A stretch of DNA of 6,277 bases from an uncultured Eubacteriales bacterium (lineage in GTDB: Bacteria; Bacillota; Clostridia; Peptostreptococcales; Anaerovoracaceae). The stretch's first letter is position 1, and the number at the start of each line of letters is the position of its first letter. The translations under genes and the position numbers were made by a program. Where the stretch lies: the NCBI GenBank assembly GCA_902796875.1, contig CADBQT010000171.1, positions 1-6,277 of the forward strand, in the 5' to 3' direction. The notes beneath the pieces are model-generated. The model had not been told where the DNA came from, did not search any database, and saw nothing but the letters and a program-made list of their open reading frames with translations. Positions 6,121 through 6,277 of this stretch are shown piece by piece.

Positions 6121-6230
6121 GAGGCCCTGCCGGGGCGCGCCTCCGCGTTTCCGCGCGCGCCGGCGTGAGTTTCAGCGCGCCTGGTCTGCGCTTCCGCGCC
6201 TCACGGCCCCGGCGCGCCCCTCGGCCCCGC
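6121..6230. repeat. GC-rich noncoding tract with nested inverted repeats
   Basis: No credible coding region is seen here. By hand count 95 of the 120 bases at 6121-6240 are G or C (79%), well above the neighbouring genes. GGGGCGCGCC (6132-6141) is the exact reverse complement of GGCGCGCCCC (6211-6220). CGTGAG (6164-6169) pairs with CTCACG (6200-6205), and AGCGC (6174-6178) with GCGCT (6188-6192). TTCCGCGC occurs at 6149-6156 and 6192-6199. It looks like a folded or repetitive intergenic element; its function is unknown. Confidence 0.55.
6124..6137 (+). repeat. 14-bp direct repeat, copy 2 (beyond the reductase promoter)
   Basis: Identical to 4874-4887, located just outside the -35 element of the reductase promoter and at the start of the GC-rich tract. 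Its last four bases enter the longer GGGGCGCGCC arm (6132-6141) of an inverted repeat described separately. Confidence 0.6.
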
Positions 6231-6273
6231 ATTTCAGCGGAAAAAGCTCCAAAGCGGGATCTTCCGCTGAAAT
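6231..6273. repeat. Perfect 12-bp inverted repeat at the window end
   Basis: ATTTCAGCGGAA (6231-6242) is the exact reverse complement of TTCCGCTGAAAT (6262-6273), with a 19-nt spacer. No T-tract follows on either strand within the window, so it is not an evident terminator. The core TTTCAGCG also appears at 6170-6177 in the adjacent GC-rich tract. It could be an operator, a stem of a repeated element or the edge of a larger structure beyond the window. Confidence 0.7.
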
Positions 6274-6277
6274 CCAG

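Noticed and set aside
6231..6273. The end-of-window hairpin as an intrinsic terminator
   Set aside because: No T-run follows the stem on either strand within the visible sequence, and no gene in the window ends toward it.

Overview
This window is chromosomal DNA from a bacterium that is most likely an anaerobic Firmicute of the class Clostridia, with moderately high GC. Three things suggest this: the gene order rpmJ-rpsM-rpsK-rpsD-rpoA-rplQ with rpsD inside the alpha operon; strong AGGAGG-type ribosome binding sites; and accessory genes (a PfoR-type PTS EIIC, a DUF4125 protein and a 4Fe-4S aldo/keto reductase) of kinds common in anaerobic Gram-positives. The species cannot be named from the sequence.

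Layout: (1) Positions 1-3090 hold the end of a ribosomal protein/RNA polymerase operon on the + strand. It has the 3' end of rpmJ, a 196-bp gap with a long imperfect hairpin, then rpsM, rpsK, rpsD, rpoA and rplQ, closed by a clear intrinsic terminator. The rpsM/rpsK, rpsK/rpsD and rpsD/rpoA gaps are each exactly 15 nt and carry a strong Shine-Dalgarno sequence; the rpoA/rplQ gap is 22 nt. Products are ribosomal proteins L36, S13, S11, S4 and L17 and the RNA polymerase alpha subunit. (2) Positions 3100-4898 hold a probable two-gene + strand unit: an orphan PTS EIIC-like membrane protein of the PfoR family and a DUF4125 protein. The EIIC gene has an extended -10 promoter motif almost touching its ATG and no good Shine-Dalgarno sequence, so it may be read from a leaderless mRNA. 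(3) Positions 4914-6120 hold a convergent - strand aldo/keto reductase with two C-terminal 4Fe-4S motifs and its own well-formed promoter. (4) Positions 6121-6277 are noncoding: about 120 bp of very GC-rich (79%) sequence full of inverted repeats, then a perfect 12-bp inverted repeat at the window end.

The core operon is ordinary housekeeping. I see no defence system, CRISPR array, transposase or tRNA. The less ordinary signals are structural: the 83-nt foldback between rpmJ and rpsM, a 14-bp exact direct repeat bracketing the aldo/keto reductase unit, the GC-rich palindromic tract, and the possible leaderless start.
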